A DNA stretch of 64,000 bases from Cordylochernes scorpioides (GCA_030710605.1 CP092877.1:75231871-75295870), one strand, 5' to 3'; counted from the stretch's first letter, positions 17,404-28,138 are shown. Numbers and translations are program-made. Notes: generated by a model from the sequence alone, not told the origin.

Positions 17404-19300
17404 ATAGCAGCTGTAAAATACCTTTATATTCAATTTTTGATGGAAGGAAGGTACAATCAGTTGAATGGTATCTTTTAATACACTTCTCTATATCTTTTTC
17501 TTCTTTCACATTTTTTGCCATTTCAAAGCCAGGTTTGCACCATTTCTTCTTTAATTGGAGTGTCTTTTTATATATAAATATTTTGGCATTTTTCTCATTC
17601 ATTCTCTTCATACCTCTTTTTCTTTTTTCATTAAGGACTGACTTTTATTAAAGACAATTTTGCTTTCATCCATTTAAAAAAAAAATCATTTAAGGCTTTA
17701 TTTCTAAACAACTTCAACATTTTTCATTTAATATCAACCATTATCTATGGTTATGATCAAATCTTTTTTTTTTTTCTGGTCAAATTTATTTTAATAAATC
17801 TTTGAATTTTTTTTTTTTATATAATTCAAAATTTATATAATTTTGTTCTTTTTTTTATTTGATTATTTTAAATAGTTTTTAATTTTATTAGGCAATTCTC
17901 TATTCTATTATATATAAATGCTCAAATAATGTTTTATAAGAAAATATTTCAAGCAGACGCCTTCTCCCCTCCCCTCCACATTTCTTTTGGTTAACTTTTT
18001 TTTTTTATTTAAATTTTGTAGATATATATATTTTTTATATATATTAATATTTTTTAAATAGTTTTTTTTTTTTTAAACCCTCATATATATAAAGCATCTT
18101 TTTGTAAATTATAAAAAAAAAAAAAACAATTTTTTTAAAAATAATAAACAAAAAATTGAAAATTTATATTTATTTGGCTTAAGTATTAAGGAGTATATTA
18201 TATTTTGATGTATATAATTTATAAGAGAGAATATTTTAAATGTGTTTTTCTCAAAAAAAAAAATGTATATGTAAATAAATAAAAGATGTTATGTTTATAA
18301 TTGTATCCATTTAATATATATTTATAAAATATTATTAATTCACTTTTTTTCTTTTTTTTTTTATCATCCCTCATTGTAAAGTTTTCAAAAAAATAAATTT
18401 GAAAATTTTTTTTTTCAAAATAGGCAAATTTGTTTACAAAAGTAAATCAAGTAAAAAAAAAATTTTTTTTTTTTTTTTTGCAAATGACTTTTAATAATTT
18501 TTTTGTTGCTTTTAGTTTGAATTTATATTATTTTCTCTCTTATTAGTTTTTTATATAACCCTTTATTTTAAGTTTCTCATGTGTATTTGCCTATTTGGTA
18601 TATTGTGAACTATTTAATCTTGTTTGTTTTTCTTTTGTTAATGTTTTTAAGAATTAGTGATAACATTTTATCATAAATTTTAAAATTTGCATTTAAACAA
18701 ATAGTGTTTTTGTATCTTAAATTTTCTCAACAAATTTAGAATTTTACTATAGTAATTTCTTTTATAATTTTTTTTTTCTAGAAAAAGGTTTTGAGATACA
18801 TATTTTTAAAAGGATTTGAATTTTTTTTTTTTTTACTTTATAATTTTTTTATCTTTAAAATTTTAAAGTTTTAAAAAATTTTTTAATGTTATCGTTAGGT
18901 TTATTTTATTAATTTTCATTATTTTTAATTTTTGACATCACTTTCTTTCTATACATTATTTGATGTATCTTAAAAATTTTATATATATATTTAAATTTAT
19001 AAATATATCTCTCTGATCATACCTGGCACCTACATTTTGATAAAAAAAAAGGTTAATATAAGAATTATCAACACTTTTTGATATATGAAAACATGTGTAT
19101 AGAAAAAAATTGGACCCTTTGTATAATAGATGTTGTAAATTGAATAAAAAAATGAGTGTTCTATTTCAAATTTAAGTTGATTTTTTTTTTCAAATCTCAA
19201 AACAATCCTTAGAATATATATTCTGTAAGATTTCCATTTACTTTTGATTATTTCATGAAGTAGAGGAGAGCTTCAGATCCTGAACTCTTTAAAATAGAAT
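17404..19300 (+). other. AT-rich 3' region of the 735-codon gene
   Basis: Very AT-rich, with long T runs and several AATAAA-like words (for example 17801, 18141 and 18269 regions). Shared with block B and differing mainly in homopolymer length. Suits a long 3' UTR plus downstream DNA. I cannot pick the poly(A) site. Confidence 0.45.
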
Positions 19301-19555
19301 CTTAAAGTGATAGCGTCAACATTGATATTCACTTTAGAATTCTGTTGTTGTTTCTTATCCCCTTGTGTAATTCCATGAGTCCATGCTCCTCGAGCTGTTT
19401 TATGATGAGCAGCGGCCTCTCCCAAAGGTCCTGTTTAGTGCATCTAATGCAAGCCACAATGTCTTCTGGAGCTGCAGGTACCAAACTACATTTTGGGCAA
19501 GTGGGATAAATTTTGTTATTATTCTTTGGAATTCTTCAGCTCATAGGAAGAATAA

Positions 19556-19626
19556 CTTCTTAGGTCCATTGAAGTCTATCAAAAATGTTGAAAATTTATT
19601 CGACTTCAATGGACCTAAGAAATTTT
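19556..19626. repeat. short perfect hairpin
   Basis: TTCTTAGGTCCATTGAAGTC and GACTTCAATGGACCTAAGAA are exact complements around a ~30-base AT loop. Block B identical (63162-63232). It could be the centre of a decayed foldback element. Confidence 0.55.
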
Positions 19627-19650
19627 GATTATTTAATTTAGAAAGCTAAG

Positions 19651-19945
19651 GGGTCGGTGGAAGGGTGGTCTAAACCATTGGGTCTTGACTGCTACGACCC
19701 AGGATTGAATCCTGCATTGGGCACTTTTTTCTAATTAAAAAAATGCTCCAATGGCCTCCGATTCTTACAAAAGTCCAACCCCACCAATGAGTGCAAGTAA
19801 TCAAACAGGGCTCTGGAATATTTGTAAGTGCAAAAGTCTAATTGCTTTTCACATATGTAGACATGTGGTACACTTACAGTAAAAGCAGTCGCTAACTACC
19901 CACCATATTTATAATGGCCTGTACTACGTGTACTAGGGATAATAA
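19651..19945 (+). mobile_element. S1 SINE, old copy
   Basis: GGGGTCGGTGGAAGGGTGGT head, decayed B box AGGATTGAATCCTG, body and ACTAGGGATAA tail, diverged from the consensus. Block B 63257-63553. Confidence 0.75.
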
Positions 19946-20202
19946 TTTTTTAAAAAAGGTTTGTGTGTAAATTTGTTCTTCATATGTTTCCAACAAATTT
20001 TGGCAAATCAAACTTGGACCTAATATAGAGTTTAGGTCTGGAAGGAGATATTGCCATAATTTCAACCCTGGCTTATGCAAATTATCCTGATAATAGGATG
20101 ATTTTCATATTCAGTTTGTTTGGCCTACGTTTCCACAATATGTCGACCTATCCGAATGAAGCTTTGCCAAGATATAGGGTCTGAAAGGAGCCACTGTCCT
20201 GA

Positions 20203-20273
20203 CCTCAGTAAAAGCAGTCGCTAACTACCCACAATTATCATAGCCTGTACCATGTGTACTAGGTATAAAAAAA
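20203..20273 (+). mobile_element. S1 SINE 3' fragment
   Basis: GTAAAAGCAGTCGCTAACTA through ACTAGGTATAAAAAAA, the last 65 bases of the S1 family. Block B 63814-63881. Confidence 0.65.
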
Positions 20274-20357
20274 AACTATTTGTGTGATGAAACCAAATAT
20301 TACACATGTTAATTTTACTGAAATATATTTGTTAATTAAAAGAAAAATATTTTTTAA

Positions 20358-21356
20358 TCACCTAGTTTCACTACTAGGAATATTTGTGAGATGTTCATTG
20401 TACAATTTGACTTTTTCTACTAAGACATCTTTAAGTAAATAACTGAGATTTTCTACTTTTTCAAAACTGGGGAAGATATTGAAATCAATGACGGCTAAAT
20501 TACCCGTACTAACTTCCACAATCAAATCCAAACCAAACAATTCCAACTCAAATTTGCTTCGTGCCATTTGAAATACATATTCTTCTTGCTCATTTGGGAT
20601 GTTTTCTGGACATAGATCAAGTTCTTCCTTATCTGCGTTTGTTAATGGGGATTTAGCAGATTCTTTACAGATATTGCTCTTGAATGGTACAAAGGATGGA
20701 CCACCAGGTGGTATTTTCTTGATGGATGGCCTTTTTGATGTGAAATAATGTTTACCGATTGCGTAAAGTTTGAATAACGTTGCGCCATGTTCAACGAATG
20801 ATTGTAAGATACAAGGAAGGAATATAAAATCAAGTCCATTCTTGTCCAACACAATTTCCATATTATGAGCATAGTCAATACCATGTCCTGGATATGGTTT
20901 GCATATTACTGGAAAATTAATCTTGGCTTCTGTCATCCGTTCAACAATTTCACCACAATCTTTTGTTTCAACTCGGATAAATTTGGGAACAAAAATTTGA
21001 TAGGGATTTCCTGTTATAGCTTCTTCTAATAAAATATACTGGTCGTGTCTCATCAAGAATTTCTCAATATTTTCAAATGGATCGACAATAATTATTTCAG
21101 GATGTTTTAAAAAGTAATCTTTGATCATTTTAAATTTTGTGCTGGATTCTGGTTTCCCCATTGCAGCTTCTGTCATGATTAAACTTAGTTTATGGAAAAA
21201 TACCCAGATTTTAGGATGGTTATTCAAATTGTCAATGTCAAACTTGATTAATGCTATTCCTTCTTTGGCCAAAAGTTCAGTAAGCTCCTCAATTGGAACT
21301 TTTGAAAGTTTTTTATCTTCCAAATAATAACCAATCGCCGAGTTCTGCAGCATCAT
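20358..21356 (-). CDS. ITPK1: inositol-tetrakisphosphate 1-kinase
   Basis: 332 residues, an ATP-grasp inositol phosphate kinase that phosphorylates inositol 1,3,4-trisphosphate and related polyphosphates in the cytosol, feeding IP5/IP6 synthesis. Family landmarks in order: GYYLEDKK (9-16, the GYWLSEKK region), VDPFENI (91-97), ICKPYPGHG (151-159), QSFVEHGA (185-192), SKRPSIK (207-213), GLDLIV with D277, and AVIDFN with D291 and N293, corresponding to the metal-binding Asp/Asp/Asn. Length fits the family. The start ATG is preceded by an in-frame TAG two codons upstream; ~8 residues before GYYL is usual. The whole coding region is one exon here, whereas vertebrate ITPK1 is split, so this is an intron-poor gene or an old intact retrocopy. 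No poly(A) tail relic or TSD is evident. The second copy begins at the end of the window. Confidence 0.93.
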   Translation of the reverse strand: MMLQNSAIGYYLEDKKLSKVPIEELTELLAKEGIALIKFDIDNLNNHPKIWVFFHKLSLIMTEAAMGKPESSTKFKMIKDYFLKHPEIIIVDPFENIEKFLMRHDQYILLEEAITGNPYQIFVPKFIRVETKDCGEIVERMTEAKINFPVICKPYPGHGIDYAHNMEIVLDKNGLDFIFLPCILQSFVEHGATLFKLYAIGKHYFTSKRPSIKKIPPGGPSFVPFKSNICKESAKSPLTNADKEELDLCPENIPNEQEEYVFQMARSKFELELFGLDLIVEVSTGNLAVIDFNIFPSFEKVENLSYLLKDVLVEKVKLYNEHLTNIPSSETR

Positions 21357-21722
21357 AAAATGCTACATCGCAGTCAGATTGTCTTTTTTTTTTAATTAAA
21401 AAAGGCTATAAAAAGATACAAAGTTCAGCATACGTAATTTATATAAAAATTATATATTAAAAATAGCTTACTCTATAATCCCATTGTTGATTTCTTGAAA
21501 TTTTAAAAGGATATCCTATATTTTTTTTGTGATGCTAAAAATTAATTTTATTTGATTGCAAAGTATACAAATGTGAAAAATTAGTACAAATGTGATATTG
21601 TACTGGGATAAGGTGCATAAATTAGGAAAAAGGCATCTCCTTATCGTGCAACTGAAAGTTGCTGATGGCTTGCGCCATCTATCGGAATATATATCAACTA
21701 TTCTTGTTGATTTTTAATTATT

Positions 21723-21942
21723 CCAGAATTGGCCAAATACCCATTCTTGATTAATCAAGAAAAGCTAACCACGGGCGTGTTTCGGGCTGTTGGCCCTCAT
21801 CAGCCTGGTGCAAGCTGTACCTTAACGACCAAAAAACTGGTCATTCAGGCATCCTGAAATATCATGAAACGGGTAGTTAAGGCCAGAATTGAGTGAGAAC
21901 GCAATCTTGATTAATCAAGAATGGGTATTTGGCCAATTCTGG
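21723..21942 (-). mobile_element. inner foldback element with hammerhead-like core
   Basis: ~38-bp inverted ends: CCAGAATTGGCCAAATACCC, then ATTCTTGATTAATCAAGA, mirrored at the right. The asymmetric interior has a hammerhead-like core on the minus strand (21768-21803). Sits at the centre of an M2 palindrome. Only copy in the window. Confidence 0.7.
21768..21803 (-). ncRNA. hammerhead ribozyme-like core
   Basis: Minus strand reads CTGATGA, then GGGC-CAACA-GCCC (4-bp stem II), then GAAA, then CACGCCCGTG, which can form stem III, followed by GTT. The conserved boxes CUGAUGA and GAAA match the hammerhead consensus exactly. The junction after stem III has one extra G, and a good stem I with the flanking CAGCTTGCACCAGG is not obvious, so activity is uncertain. 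Confidence 0.5.
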
Positions 21943-22039
21943 AATAATTAAAAATCAACGAGAATAGTTGATATTTATTCTGATAGATGGCCCAATCCAT
22001 CAGCAACTTTCAGTTGCACGATAAGGAGATGCCTTTTTT

Positions 22040-22411
22040 ATGAAGTATACAAAGTTTTTGTAATTTGGTGTTAAATCTTGTTTTAATGATGAAATTTTAT
22101 ATAGATTTGGAGAAAATTAGAATTATTATTTAAATTAAACGAAATTAAATATCATTTTTATATTAAAAACAACAACAAAAAAAAAAAGACATATCTGACC
22201 ACGCTCAAATGAGCTTTTATATTTAAAAATAGGGTTATATTATAATTGCAAACGTTTATATTAACTATCTTTTAATCTAAGCCTTTTATAATTTATACAT
22301 TACGATATCCTATTTAAACATGATTTCAATAAAAAAAAATCTTTTCTGGTATAATATTCGATAACGCATGATTTTTGTTTATGTTTTTTTTTTTTCACGA
22401 TATTAGCCATT
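22040..22411. other. AT-rich intergenic DNA
   Basis: No supported gene or named repeat. Ends at the CCATT target site of the Copia element. Confidence 0.5.
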
Positions 22412-24309
22412 TGTTACGCAAACTTTGACTTTAATCATCATCGATGCTGACGTCACTACTATTACGTCACACTTCTACGCTTCAACCTTTATGTTTTGAT
22501 TCTTTGCTCGCTTGTTTACAACAATTGTATTGGAACAAGTCGCTCCTTAAATAAATATATATTTGTTTATATTAAAAGGGATGTCCTCTTAACTACATAT
22601 TACGTGAGTACAAAACAACTTGAAATCCTTAGAAAGAAACATCGTATTTTTTCTAAGCCTATATCAATTTGGTAGCAGAGCGTGGTTTGGGCGCGCGAAT
22701 TGGACTAACCGCCAATTGATCCATTTAAATCAAAAAGAAATTAAATAATTGGACTAACCGCCAATTTAGAAAGAAAAAAATTAAATGAAAATGGATACAC
22801 ATAACTTAGCAAAAATCGAACAGTTAACAGAAAACAACTATACAACGTGGTCCATGAAAATGGAAACATTGAAAACACAATATATTTATGGAACAACCTG
22901 CTGGATTTGTCCAAGACAGAAACAAAGTTTGCAAACTCAACAAAAGTATTTACGGTCTACCTCAATCCGGAAGATCGTGGTATGAGAAATTCAGTCAAGT
23001 ACTTCATGACTGTGGACTGGAAAAACTTAAATCTGATCCTTGCTTATTTAAATGGAAGAATGAAGACAAATACTTCTATGTAGGGATATATGTTGATGAC
23101 TTTATCACTGTCTCAGATTCTGAAGATACCTCAAACAGATTCATCAATAAATTGAGACATCACCTGGAAATAAAGGATGTAACATGTAAAGGCATGTTTT
23201 TGGGAATCAAGATCATACAAGACAAGGAGGGAATTTCGCTACAGCAAAGCCACTATGTACAACAAATATTGCAGAAATATGGAATCGAAACTTGTAAGGA
23301 AGTTCCAACATCAGGTTCCAAATAAATCAACTTGGACAATCATATTGAAGATGACAATTGTGATCAGCACACTTACCAAGAAGCCCTTGGAATGCTAATG
23401 TTTCTAGCTGTTATCACCAGACCCGACATCGCTTACATCACTAGCAAACTTTCACAGTACTCCAGACAACCAAAACAGATGCACTGGACAGCAATCAAAA
23501 GAGTGATGAGATACCTACGAGGAACAATTGACCTAGGAGTGAAATTTGAAAGAGGGAAGACTGGAATCCTGAAGTCCTACACCGATGCCAGCTGGTCGAC
23601 CACCCATGATGGAAAATCCTACGGCGGATATGTATTGAAGCTCGGCGAAGCAACTATAGACTGGAAAAGTAGTAAACAACCACTCGTCGCCCTCTCCACA
23701 ATGGAAGCGGAAATGATAGCTGCTTGTGAAAGCTGCTGTCAAATCAAGTGGATAATAAACCTGTTACGAGAGCTGGAAGAATGGAATTTCATGGAAAAAC
23801 CAACTGCGATCTATACAGACAGTCAGTCATTGATCAACTGGATCTCCAGCCCTAAACAAAGCAGTCGCTGTAGACATATCAACAGAAAGTACCACTTCTT
23901 GAGAGACTGTTATGAATCCAGAGACATCTGCCTTCTGTACAAGCCATCTCAGGACCTGGAGGCGGATATCTTCACAAAGGACCTATCCCGAGACCAGATG
24001 AAGAAACACCTGGAGAACCTCAGCATCGTGGGAATAAAGACAAAGTAAGGAGGGAATTGCTACGCAAACTTTGACTTTAATCATCATCGATGCTGACGTC
24101 ACTATTACGTCACACGTCTACGCTTCAACCTTTATGTTTTGATTCTTTGCTCGCTTGTTTACAACAATTGTATTGGAACAAGTCGTTCCTTAAATAAATA
24201 TATATTTGTTTATATTAAAAGGGATGTCCTCTTAACTACAAATTACGTGAGTACAAAACAACTTGAAATCCTTAGAAAGAAACATCGTATTTTTGCTAAG
24301 CCTATATCA
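22412..24309 (+). mobile_element. Copia LTR retrotransposon, internally deleted
   Basis: LTRs 22412-22666 (255 bp) and 24058-24309 (252 bp), starting TG(T/C)TACGCAAAC and ending CTATATCA. Exact 5-bp TSD CCATT at 22407-22411 and 24310-24314. The primer-binding site TGGTAGCAGAGCGTGG lies 2 bases after the 5' LTR, the internal initiator-tRNA-Met type used by Copia elements. A purine tract AAGGAGGGAA precedes the 3' LTR. At 1.9 kb it lacks most of gag, protease, integrase and the front of RT. LTRs differ by a few changes, so insertion is fairly recent. Confidence 0.93.
22785..24048 (+). pseudogene. Copia gag start fused to RT/RNase H remnant
   Basis: The gag start (LAKIEQLTENNYTTWSMKME) runs about 27 codons, then jumps into RT sequence: KVCKLNKSIYGLPQSGRSWY, and YVDDF, the catalytic YVDD box. 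A TAA at 23323-23325 interrupts the frame between RT and RNase H. RNase H follows with TDASW, ALSTMEAEM, TDSQSLINW and RHINRKYHFLRD. Protease and integrase are missing altogether. It cannot replicate on its own. The intact LTRs and PBS leave open that it was mobilised in trans by a full-length relative. Confidence 0.88.
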
Positions 24310-24530
24310 CCATTGTTTGGAATAGTCTTAAGTCCGAAGTCTTACATTTTCGACAATTTAAACCTCTAAAATCAAAAGAAATACAAATGGTGCTATCTTT
24401 AAAACTATTTACGCAAACTTTCTCTTTTTTTTCAAACAAATCTACTTTCTATTGGCCTAATTGTAATGTATTCTATCCATTAACGTCTCCAACTACAATA
24501 CCTATTAAATTTATTTTGAATTTGTCTTCT
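24310..24530. other. intergenic DNA
   Basis: Short AT-rich spacer between the Copia element and an M1 MITE, no supported gene. Confidence 0.4.
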
Positions 24531-24780
24531 ATAGGTTTTCAACTTTTAATTAGACAATTTATATTTAGACATTTTTTCATTTAAATTTAGACATTTTTTA
24601 TTTTAATTTAGACATTTTAAATTTAGACACACAGGCTTTTTATAGAAAAGTCCATGTGTCTAAATTAAAATGAAAAATGTCTAAATTAAAATTGAAAATG
24701 TCTAAATAAAAATGAAAATGTCTAAATTAAAATGAAAAATTTATAAATATAAATTGTCTAATTAAAAGTTAAAAACCTAT
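24531..24780. mobile_element. foldback MITE (family M1), intact
   Basis: ATAGGTTTTCAACTTTTAAT at the left and ATTAAAAGTTAAAAACCTAT at the right are matching inverted ends. The interior repeats GTCTAAATTAAAATGAAAA. The best-preserved M1 copy in the window. Confidence 0.8.
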
Positions 24781-24811
24781 ATTTAACCATCTAACGAGGA
24801 AGCTGTCAGTA

Positions 24812-25117
24812 TTTTTTTTTTTGCTTATCCCTAGTACACGTGGTACAGCCCATGATAATCATGGTGGATAGTTAGCGACTGCTTTTTACTGTAAGCGCAC
24901 CACATGTCTACACATGTGTAAAGCAGTTCGACTTTGCACTTACAAATATGCCAGAGCCCCGTTTGGTTACTTGCACTCGCTGGTGGGGTTGGACTTTTGC
25001 AAGAATCGGGGGCCATTGGAGCATTTTTTTTTAAACAGAAAAAGTGTCCAATGCGGGAATCGAACCCGGGTCATAGTGGTCGAAAACCAAACGGTTTACC
25101 AGCCTTCCACCGACCCC
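24812..25117 (-). mobile_element. tRNA-derived SINE (family S1), full length
   Basis: 306 bp in reverse: poly(T) GCTTATCCCTAGTACACG at the left, B box GGGAATCGAACCC and head CTTCCACCGACCCC at the right. Exact TSD CTGTCAGTA at 24803-24811 and 25118-25126. Frames read through it are repeat sequence. Confidence 0.9.
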
Positions 25118-25126
25118 CTGTCAGTA

Positions 25127-25263
25127 AATATAATTTTTGAAAGTGCTTGAGGAATTTATTATATTATAAACGTCTTTCAAAATATTACTATACGAAACCT
25201 ATAAAAAAATCTAGTTATACACTTATGGATAAGACCAAAAGGTCTTAATAAAGTTTTTGTTGT
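25127..25263. other. intergenic DNA
   Basis: AT-rich spacer with no supported gene. Confidence 0.3.
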
Positions 25264-25477
25264 TATACACTAATGGACAAAACTTAAGGAAATAGAAAGT
25301 ATGATGTTGTGCTGGTTATCCTTTTTTTTTTTTTAGGAGACGGAGGCAATTTTGTTCACACTTGGTTATATCGCGTGTCTTCAATAAGGGTCACTGTAAT
25401 ATCTTTCAGAGTTATTGTCTGAATCCCGATATACATGTTAAATGGTACATCTTCCTTAAGTTTTGTCTATGAGTGTA
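25264..25477. mobile_element. Tc1/mariner-type MITE
   Basis: Ends TACACTAATGGACAAAACTT and complement (TAAGTTTTGTCTATGAGTGT), the ACTNATGGACAAAACTTAAGG type of Tc1-like terminal repeats, flanked by TA. No transposase inside. Confidence 0.7.
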
Positions 25478-25618
25478 TTTTACCGCGACTGACTCCAGGA
25501 TTCCACCACCATTCTAATTCTTCCCTCTAAGAATATATTTCCTATCCCTCTACGACAAAAAAAAATCTTCAACTCAAATTTAAGAGAGGGGAAGATACTG
25601 TGGAGAAAAACTCTCAAG

Positions 25619-25738
25619 TGCAAAGTCGAACTGATTTTCATGTGTAGACATGTGCACTTACAGTAAAAGCAGTCGCCTACTTCTATCCACCATGATTATC
25701 ATGGCCTGTACCACTTGTACTAGGGATAAGCAAAAAAA
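25619..25738 (+). mobile_element. S1 SINE, 5' truncated
   Basis: TGCAAAGTCGAACTGATTTT through ACTAGGGATAAGCAAAAAA, with CTCTCAAG repeated on both sides (25611-25618, 25740-25747) as target duplication. Confidence 0.8.
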
Positions 25739-25749
25739 ACTCTCAAGAC

Positions 25750-27165
25750 ACTAAGAGAAACACGTCAGATCTATGTTAGAAGCAACAAGATTTGTCATCT
25801 GTAGGTAACAGCTTCAATGTTTTTTTTTTTTTGTTAGTGTCCATCAAATTGAGTTCGAATTTTGGTAACTATGTATTCTACAGTTTGATCTGATTAGGGA
25901 CCATCATTCGTAGCTCATCTAGTGACCTTCTGATAGCTTCCTTGATCCCTTCATTGCAGGTCTTCCTCTCTTCTTTCTGCCTGTGGAATAATGGACGCTG
26001 TCCAGACGCAGCTCAGGTGACGACTGTAAACAAAACATGCCCGGCGGCGCCAGCCGCCAACAAAGGAGCCGCCGACAAAGGATTAGAACACGGCTTGGTC
26101 TGCTACCGACCGAGTTGGGTGTTTTCCTCTGTCCTCTTACGTTGTATTAAATAAAGTTAGTTAGAAGGAGATTTTTACCCCCTCTTTTCTGCTATTTAGT
26201 GATCTTATTTAAATCCTTGCAACAGCCCACAAAGAATCATCACAGCGAATTCTTCTACCGAATTTCGCTTCAGTGTTTTGTGAAATTATTACCCTACATT
26301 TCTTCATACTGCCCCTTTACTTAAAGATACTCGTATATTTATAATCCAGGTTCATTGAGCGCTCAGAACGCCAACTATCCTGACATATTCTATAGATAGG
26401 CACTATGTAATGGGATAAAATCAGTATTTAAAAACAGATTTTTAATTTATATTTTTTTTTATACACAGGGAAATTTATCTATTTTCATATTTTGTTGTTG
26501 TTGTCGTGTCGTAAAGACCCTTAGATGTCTCCATACATCTCTATTACAGCAGTCGCAATGTTCTTTATCTTGGGTGTGTAAAGATGCTGCTCTGGGTCCA
26601 TGTCAATTTTCTGCTGTTGTTGTGTCCAATGAAGAGCCTCAGATGTCCCCATACATCTCTATCACAGCAGTCGCAATGTACACTATCTTAGGTGTATAAA
26701 ACTGCTGTTCTGGGTCCGTGTCAATTTTCTGCAAGGCTGCGGCCATTGCTGGGCATGAGAATATGTGGATAGGTGTTAGTTCCACACCAGGACAGTTGTT
26801 ACATGTCCTATAGGTTATTATGCCAATCTGGATGTATTGTCATTCCTTTATAGTGTTTCGTTCTGAGTCTTGTTATAGTTTTTGCAATTTTTCTCTCAGA
26901 TAGTTTATTTCACATATTAATTTCATATTTTATTTTGTGAAAATAAGTTCTGTAAGCTCTGGGAACCTGGGATAACCAAATAAATAATATAAATAAGATT
27001 AATTGGATAAAAAATTGTTTTATCATCATGAGATTGATCCATCTTTGTTGAGTCAGGAAAACACTGCACCTCATTAACAAACACTTGCTACAACAACATC
27101 CATGGCTATTCTAAATTTTGCCTTTTGTTTTCTATTTTTGTTAGTTTCCATCAAGTCGACTTTTC
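25750..27165. other. old repeat DNA without a supported gene
   Basis: Contains TTAGTGTCCATCAAATTGAG at 25834-25853, a repeat whose relatives are at 27145 and 27360. A GC-rich piece at 25982-26224 begins TGTGGAATAATGG, ends TTGCAACA and has TTAAATAAAG inside, so it could be a solo LTR, but no matching TSD is seen. A diverged two-unit tandem repeat lies at 26491-26738. A 60-codon minus frame at 27074-27256 starts in a segment with its own flanking repeats and is not convincing. Confidence 0.4.
26491..26738. repeat. two diverged ~125-bp tandem units
   Basis: Each unit has CATACATCTCTAT(T/C)ACAGCA, TCGCAATGT and GGGTCC(A/G)TGTCAATTTTCTG. Divergence of roughly 15 percent by eye marks an old duplication. 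Function unknown. Confidence 0.6.
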
Positions 27166-27361
27166 GCTCGTAGATCGCGAAATGCGTGGTGTCGCTGGAG
27201 ACCCACTGGCGATTCTCCACCAAACTCTGCAGCGCTGGCAGAGGCGCCATATTCATTGTACATAGTTAATACAATAAATATTATCTTTTTTTTTAAATAG
27301 TGCAGACTGTGCACTTTGTATGTATTGACAAGATGTCAATAAAATTATTTTAATTGTCAAT
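27166..27361. mobile_element. 196-bp insertion between TCAAGTCGACTTTT repeats
   Basis: TCAAGTCGACTTTT occurs at 27152-27165 and 27362-27375, consistent with a 14-bp target duplication within an old repeat. The insert is GC-rich at its left half (GATCGCGAAATGCGTGGTGT) and ends AATAAAATTATTTTAATTGT, similar to the 3' end of the gene at 28177 on the minus strand. It may be a retroposed 3' fragment. Confidence 0.4.
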
Positions 27362-27563
27362 TGTCAAGTCGACTTTTAATGACTCTATCGACACATATTC
27401 TTCAATTTGATCTCTTAATGTTCATCACTCACAGCTCATATAGTGATCTTCAGGTAGCTTTATTGACCTCTTCTATCCATCTCATTGAATATCTTCCTCT
27501 CTTTCTTATTCCTTCAATTTTTACCATCAATTCTATTCACAAGTTTAAAATAAAACAAACTAT

Positions 27564-28138
27564 TTTTTTTTTAAACATGGAAACTTTCTCCTTGGATTAT
27601 AAATACTATAGAATAAAGCGTTAGGAGAAAATAATTTTTAATAATCGACTACACGAGCTTTCGGGCAGTTACGCCCTTCAACTGGTAATGATACATGATG
27701 GCAATAGGCCTTAAATAGGATTCCGTTTTTTAAGATATATTTACATATGAGAAAAAAAAAAGGTTGAACAGTCGATATCCTAATACTAGTCTTGGTTGAA
27801 CAGTCGATATCCTAATACTAGTCTCTCTTCATTATATAATCACATGTTTTAGCCAATTACAAACCTACCATTTATTTGTCAACCGGCATTACAGGATTAG
27901 CATAGTTACATAAATATATTATACAATAGCTTAGATTTGCAAATATTTTTTAACTAAATTGTTTTTTAGCCGTCCTATATTATTTTTCTCATATGTAAAT
28001 ATATCTTAAAAAACGGAATCCTATTTAAGGCCTATTGCCATCATGTATCATTACCAGTTGAAGGGCGTAACTGCCCGAAAGCTCGTGTAGTCGATTATTA
28101 AAAATTATTTTCTCCTATCGCTTTATTCTATAGTATTT
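27564..28138. mobile_element. long inverted repeat, probable Penelope-type non-autonomous element
   Basis: Arms of about 150 bp (27600-27760 and 27990-28138) are near-perfect complements around a ~230-bp AT-rich loop. Flanked by the 12-bp repeat AAAACAAACTAT (27552-27563 and 28139-28150). Each arm carries CACGAGCTTTCGGGCAGTTA, matching the terminal motif GAGCTTTCGGGCAAGTAAGC of the Penelope-like palindrome at 41664-42923. The loop contains a 36-bp tandem duplication (GTCGATATCCTAATACTAGT). Confidence 0.65.

Larger units (their letters stand above)
566..20382. repeat. block A of a ~20-24 kb direct duplication
   Basis: Starting at GTGAGCACGTCTTC (566) the sequence matches block B from 40024 and stays collinear to the ITPK1 stop region, where block B leaves the window. 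Landmarks and their partners are: 68-bp array 4994/45366, Helitron-like ORF 4675/45047, 735-codon frame 15196/58799 and ITPK1 3' end 20358/63975. Identity in shared stretches is very high. Differences are chiefly whole insertions and homopolymer lengths. The homologous end beyond 20382 cannot be seen because block B runs off the window. Confidence 0.9.
21627..22039. mobile_element. foldback MITE (family M2) interrupted by a second foldback
   Basis: Arms AAAAAGGCATCTCCTTATCG... and complement as at 5539-5718, but the centre holds a 220-bp inner element (21723-21942). The 60-bp left extension (TGATATTGTACTGGGATAAG) is also present. Confidence 0.8.

Noticed and set aside
27074-27256. 60-codon minus-strand frame starting MNMAPLPALQ as a first exon
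   Set aside because: Most of it falls in a 196-bp insert bounded by a 14-bp direct repeat, and no clear splice donor follows; more likely retroposed sequence.
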